NCBI RefSeq assembly: GCF_014356525.2
Contig: NC_052504.1
Coordinates: 66,798,383 to 66,862,382 of the forward strand
DNA: 64,000 bases
Origin: Nilaparvata lugens
Lineage: Eukaryota; Arthropoda; Insecta; Hemiptera; Delphacidae
Reading direction: 5' to 3'
The translations under genes were made by a program, and so were the position numbers. Shown piece by piece: positions 61,701 to 64,000 of the stretch (position 1 is its first letter; every line of letters starts with the position of its first letter). The notes beneath the pieces are model-generated. The model had not been told where the DNA came from and did not search any database. It was given only the letters and a program-made list of their open reading frames with translations.

Positions 61701-63512
61701 TACTAGGTGAACCACTAGGTGAAGAATAGCCCTCAGAAGAGTGCAAAACCTTTGTTTATTCACAATGAAGTAAATGTTCCCCCTTCTCCCAATCAATATT
61801 ACTAAAAGATTGAGAATGTAGAATGAATAGTAAGAAAATGGGAGTTGGAAGAAGAATTTCGCATGTTGATTTTTAATAAAATTATGAGAGCCCCTAGATT
61901 ATCGATTGATCTAATAGAATTTTATAGTCAGTAAACTGAAGAAATCTCTATTAATTTGATAATATTATCCAATTACCTGCAGCCAGGAGTGACTTCGGTA
62001 TCACTGAAGAAATGCAAATCTTGAGGAGTGTTTTGAATACGAGACAGTTCACCTTCATTATCACAGGGATTGAAATCTTCTCTCTCTTTCTGAATTGTTG
62101 AACCACCATTCTGAAAATGTTTTAGAATAAAGTATATAAGTAGGATTGAATTTGAATCCATAAAGCGACTTATTGGAATTCAGTGAATTTTTTTATTTTT
62201 TTTTGTAAATTGTATTACAATTTACATTCTATTTCACATGCACTGTTTATTACTTTGATATTTATTATGTAATGTATAAATATTTTTGTATTGAATCTAT
62301 CTGTTGGTTATTGAAGTCATTCCAAATGTTATCAAACTCAGGGAGTAGGAAAAGTCGATAATACGGACAAAAACACGCATTTACAAATAGAAGGCTTGAT
62401 TCAGAAAATAACATGCAAAAGAATAACTGCAAAGCCGTACTTAACAGTCAATATAATATGATAATTCGAGAATATCAGCTAGTATAAAAACATTTTGTCA
62501 AGGTACATGCAATCAAAAAACGTCCAATTGAGAAGCAACGAAGTTACTGTTCAGTTAGTATTACTGGAAAACAACATTCTGTTTACTCGTATTCAGTTCA
62601 TAGCTGAATTTGAAGAATTTTTAGTGAATGGTAACATCTTTTCGAGGAAATGGACTGTTCAACTGAAAGACTTCGATCCTTACATAGGGATTTCACACCT
62701 GTCAATCGACATAATCAACTTTGATTTTTACTAATACAATTTTAATTACTATCTAACATTAAATTGGCTAGTATGAAATATTTTCCAACCCTGAAGTACT
62801 AAAAATTGGATTGCAGAGCACATGTTAAATTGACATAGAAGATGAAAAGACCTGAACTTATTAGGGGACTATTATTTAAGATGAATTTGGCAGAAAAATA
62901 GTTCTTGATGCTAGTATTCTTATCACTAAAAATATTATTTCAGTCATTACACTAACCTGCTCAATATCCTCGATCTGGAAAATACTATCCGCATCAACCG
63001 GTTGATTGACGATGGTATCACTAACTTCGACAGATTTCTCGATGGCACCGATCAACTTCTTGCTATTGTTGGCGTTGAAGCTGCTGGAAGGAGTGCTGCT
63101 GCTGTTGGTATGGTTGTTCTTCTTCTTCATGAGCGACTTCTTCCTGCGCTTGCGCTTGTTGGAGGGTAGCGAGGATGAGGCAGAGAGAGGAGGCTCGTCG
63201 AGGGTGAGGTCGGTGGTGCTTGCACTCTGCTTGACGTCATCGGTCTCGGCGGCGATTGGCCGAAAGTCGTCGGTGACGTCATCTGTCTCGGCGATTGGCC
63301 GGAAGTCTCCGCTGACCGTGCTCAGCTTCCTGGCCACTTGACTCTTGTCGGCCGCCGAGCCCAGCGTCTCTGCCTTGAACGTTTTCGGCAGGTTGCCGCC
63401 GGCCAGCACCACTATCGGCCCCTTTTCTGCCGACCTTTCTTCATCCTCCTCTTCCTCGTCGCACTCGTTTCCCTGCGCATCTCGCTCCACTGAATCACGG
63501 TGTACATCAAAA
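43759..63512 (-). CDS. LPIN: Lipin, phosphatidate phosphatase (5' part outside window)
   Basis: Seventeen exons join in frame on the minus strand: 63512-62957, 62110-61977, 60279-60148, 58138-57963, 57476-57291, 57051-56898, 55886-55667, 55386-55275, 54187-54079, 52663-52475, 51876-51717, 50561-50413, 49837-49710, 48828-48717, 48389-48275, 46342-46239 and 43906-43759. They give 960 residues to the TAA; all phases match. Landmarks in order: a basic nuclear-localisation stretch [42 protein letters not shown] and [50 protein letters not shown], then the catalytic DIDGT (DxDxT) at about residue 755, LGHIL (LxxIL) and YLSARAIG. Lipins convert phosphatidate to diacylglycerol and also act in the nucleus. 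The N-LIP domain is not in the window. Confidence 0.95.
46677..48000. repeat. 1.3-kb foldback palindrome
   Basis: The left arm (46677 to about 47304) and right arm (about 47367-48000) are inverted copies at roughly 90% by eye, around a spacer of about 60 bp. The outer ends are TTAATATCGGGGCACCGAGC and GCTCGGTGCCCCGATATTAA; each arm holds ACGAGCGAAGCTCG, AGTTTTGGGCTGTGCCTG and GGATAATTCATCCTTGG words. The spacer holds TATTAAGCGAGCAATTTCTG. The phrase set resembles insect Helitron-type non-autonomous repeats, here arranged as an inverted dimer. It lies in the intron between the last two internal lipin exons. Confidence 0.85.
49040..49203 (+). repeat. Partial relative of the palindrome arm, with (AATA)n tail
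   Basis: GGAAGAAACATAACCTATTT, TAGTTTTGGGCCAAGCCTG, TTGTTCCTTCCCAATCAT and AATAAATAAATAAATAAA follow the same order as in the right arm of the foldback (about 47838-47972), but the GC-rich terminus is absent. Confidence 0.6.
50413..50561 (-). CDS. LPIN: Lipin catalytic exon (DxDxT)
   Basis: The acceptor TTTTCAG and donor GTAAGT bound an exon encoding [16 protein letters not shown], then [11 protein letters not shown] and [16 protein letters not shown] is the Mg-dependent phosphatase motif; the first Asp is the nucleophile in the family. It enters in phase 0 and leaves AA, joined to G of the next exon for the Lys of TITKSD. Confidence 0.95.
50640..51060 (-). pseudogene. LINE RT C-terminal fragment, minus strand
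   Basis: The minus frame 51040-50681 reads [45 protein letters not shown] and [13 protein letters not shown], the C-terminal block of Jockey-like ORF2. The frame is uninterrupted but the RT core is missing (5' truncation). It lies in a lipin intron in sense with the gene. Confidence 0.7.
51061..51716. other. Lipin intron, no feature seen
   Basis: AT-rich, nothing recognised. Confidence 0.4.
51877..52474. other. Lipin intron, no feature seen
   Basis: AT-rich, nothing recognised. Confidence 0.4.
52801..52829. repeat. Short palindrome TACAGGGTGAC
   Basis: TACAGGGTGAC and GTCACCCTGTA are perfect 11-bp inverted repeats around ACTTG-like spacer. It may be two transposon ends fused after internal loss. 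Confidence 0.6.
53055..53310. repeat. 127-bp tandem duplication, diverged
   Basis: GTTAATTTGAAGACA, CCATAAACAAGTTCAAA, CAGTTTCAATGGG and AATTATGAATTTGTA recur in the same order 127 bp later with a few changes. Intronic. Confidence 0.7.
53311..54078. other. Lipin intron, no feature seen
   Basis: AT-rich intron sequence; nothing recognised. Confidence 0.4.
54188..55274. other. Lipin intron, no feature seen
   Basis: AT-rich intron sequence; nothing recognised. Confidence 0.4.
56673..56805. repeat. AT-rich hairpin element in lipin intron
   Basis: ATTTATAAAATAACAT pairs with ATGTTATTTTATAAAT and inner parts (GAAAGTTTTCAATATAAAAT, ATTTTATATTAAAAACTTTTC) pair loosely. The size fits a small MITE. 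Confidence 0.65.
58139..59689. other. Lipin intron, no feature seen in this part
   Basis: AT-rich intron sequence. A few GC-rich words near 59220-59360 have no recognised identity. Confidence 0.4.
59690..59850 (+). repeat. Degraded relative of the palindrome-arm 3' module
   Basis: GCAGTTTTGGACGAATGCCTGTTG-type order (seen as CAGTTTTGGACGAATGCC then TGTTG), followed by TATTTTCTATGAATAAATAAA, parallels 49100-49200 and the foldback arms. Distant copy. Confidence 0.4.
60148..60279 (-). CDS. LPIN: Lipin exon with polyalanine run
   Basis: Bounded by acceptor GGCTAACAG and donor GTAAAA. It enters with one base (A, completing AGA after the AG left by 61977-62110) and leaves TT, completed by T of 58138. 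It encodes [20 protein letters not shown] followed by SAEDLLK and a run of eight Ala. The acceptor has a poor pyrimidine tract, so this exon may be alternative. The plus-strand polyalanine frame over it is a shadow. Confidence 0.7.
60344..60565. repeat. 118-bp tandem duplication, diverged
   Basis: CATTTCAAACTCTCA, ATTTTAGTAGTCAG, ACAGTGAAGCCCTAGACAT and AATAAACAATCTTGTAT recur in order 118 bp later (CATTTCAACTCTCA, ATTTTAGTGGTCAG, ACAGTGAAACCCTGGACAT, AATAAACAATATTGTAT). Confidence 0.8.
60575..60820. repeat. Three tandem units of 82-83 bp
   Basis: TGCCCTGGACTAACGAAAC (60581), TGCCCTAGACTAACGAAGC (60663) and TGCCCTAGACTAACGAAAC (60746) start three units that share GATAAAACGTAAATTTAAAT and TACTTTTACTTTCAAG. 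Confidence 0.9.
60821..61976. other. Lipin intron, no gene seen
   Basis: AT-rich. A cluster of short direct and inverted words (ATCTACAA, TTGTAGAT, AATCTGAATT) lies near 60950-61080. Confidence 0.4.
62111..62956. other. Lipin intron, no feature seen
   Basis: AT-rich intron; no element recognised. Confidence 0.4.
62957..63512 (-). CDS. LPIN: Lipin exon with acidic run, tandem peptide and NLS
   Basis: A 556-bp exon, the most upstream visible. In order: acidic [10 protein letters not shown], a two-fold peptide repeat [12 protein letters not shown] and [29 protein letters not shown], the basic cluster [14 protein letters not shown], a Ser/Asn-rich linker, and FQIEDIEQ. Lipins need a basic nuclear-localisation signal between N-LIP and C-LIP, and the position fits. 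The GC content is well above that of the introns. Confidence 0.85.
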
Positions 63513-64000
63513 CTGAAACAACAAGTCAAGTTAATACAACAATATCTCAGATTCTCATTCCAAGACTTTGAGCGGATTTCTGCTCAAAACATTATCCAAG
63601 CCTAAGCGGATTTTAGAGGATAGTCTGACATGCTTTTACAAACTATCCTTGAAAATTAACATGACTTATAGCAAAGACAAAATATAATCTAGGTAATCGG
63701 TTAACGGTATATTTACTCTATGCTAATAGTTAGCTGTACTCGTGGTCTGTTTGCAAAAATATTTGCACGGTTTTTGTTAGATATTAAGAATATTCGAGCT
63801 AAAACATCAAACCCAATATACGTTAAAATTAGCGTCATGGGGTAGCTATAGGCACAATTGAAAGCTGTCGAAAGATAATTTAGAGGATTTGTAAATGGGA
63901 GAAGCTGATAGTGGTGGGTATTACACACGTTAGAGAAACAGCTTGCATGTGACAAAAAAAAGCTTGTCTAATGTATGCACAGATTACTGCTACCTAGGCT
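63513..64000. other. Lipin intron; N-LIP exons not in window
   Basis: No reading on the minus strand resembles the MNYVG-type N-LIP start, so those exons lie right of 64000. Confidence 0.5.

Noticed and set aside
62957..63605. Plus-strand ORFs rich in Ser and Leu
   Set aside because: Shadows of the large lipin exon; the minus strand has the NLS and acidic run and the splice sites.

Overview
The window is eukaryotic nuclear DNA, AT-rich, with spliced genes, canonical GT/AG introns and a dense load of non-LTR retrotransposons (LINEs) and short inverted-repeat elements. The gene set (fidgetin-like-1 AAA ATPase, FAAH2-type amidase, lipin) and the repeat style fit an insect. A hemipteran, perhaps a planthopper or leafhopper relative, is my inference from the look of the repeats and is not proven by the sequence.

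Three real genes were assembled exon by exon using splice sites and codon phase. (1) Fidgetin-like 1 lies on the minus strand from its start codon at 27014 down to 3110. Nine exons lead as far as Walker A and the segment after it; the rest of the AAA domain must lie left of the window. Intron 1 is about 14 kb and is filled with LINEs. (2) A fatty-acid amide hydrolase 2-like amidase lies on the plus strand at 34765-42526. It has nine exons, encodes 515 residues, and has a complete Lys-Ser-Ser triad. (3) Lipin (phosphatidate phosphatase) lies on the minus strand at 43759-63512. Seventeen exons encode 960 residues to the stop codon, including the DxDxT catalytic motif; the N-LIP exons lie right of the window. 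The amidase and lipin are convergent; the amidase and fidgetin-like 1 are divergent.

Mobile DNA: a 5'-truncated LINE at 1-2446; MITEs (one a 2-kb terminal-inverted-repeat element with nested hairpins) at 2.4-10 kb; a Helitron-like element at 13.2-13.7 kb; decayed LINEs at 14.6-15.4, 17-20.3, 20.6-21.1, 26.3-26.6, 28-29.4, 31.4-32.1 and 50.6-51.1 kb; and a 1.3-kb foldback palindrome at 46.7-48.0 kb.

The most unusual object is the LINE at 21538-25579. Its SGNH-like ORF1 and its endonuclease/reverse-transcriptase ORF2 share one reading frame and are separated only by a TAG followed by CAG CTA, which is exactly the known UAG-CAR-YYA readthrough context. No ATG precedes the endonuclease. The same element is flanked by near-identical direct repeats of about 540 bp that look like a giant target-site duplication.
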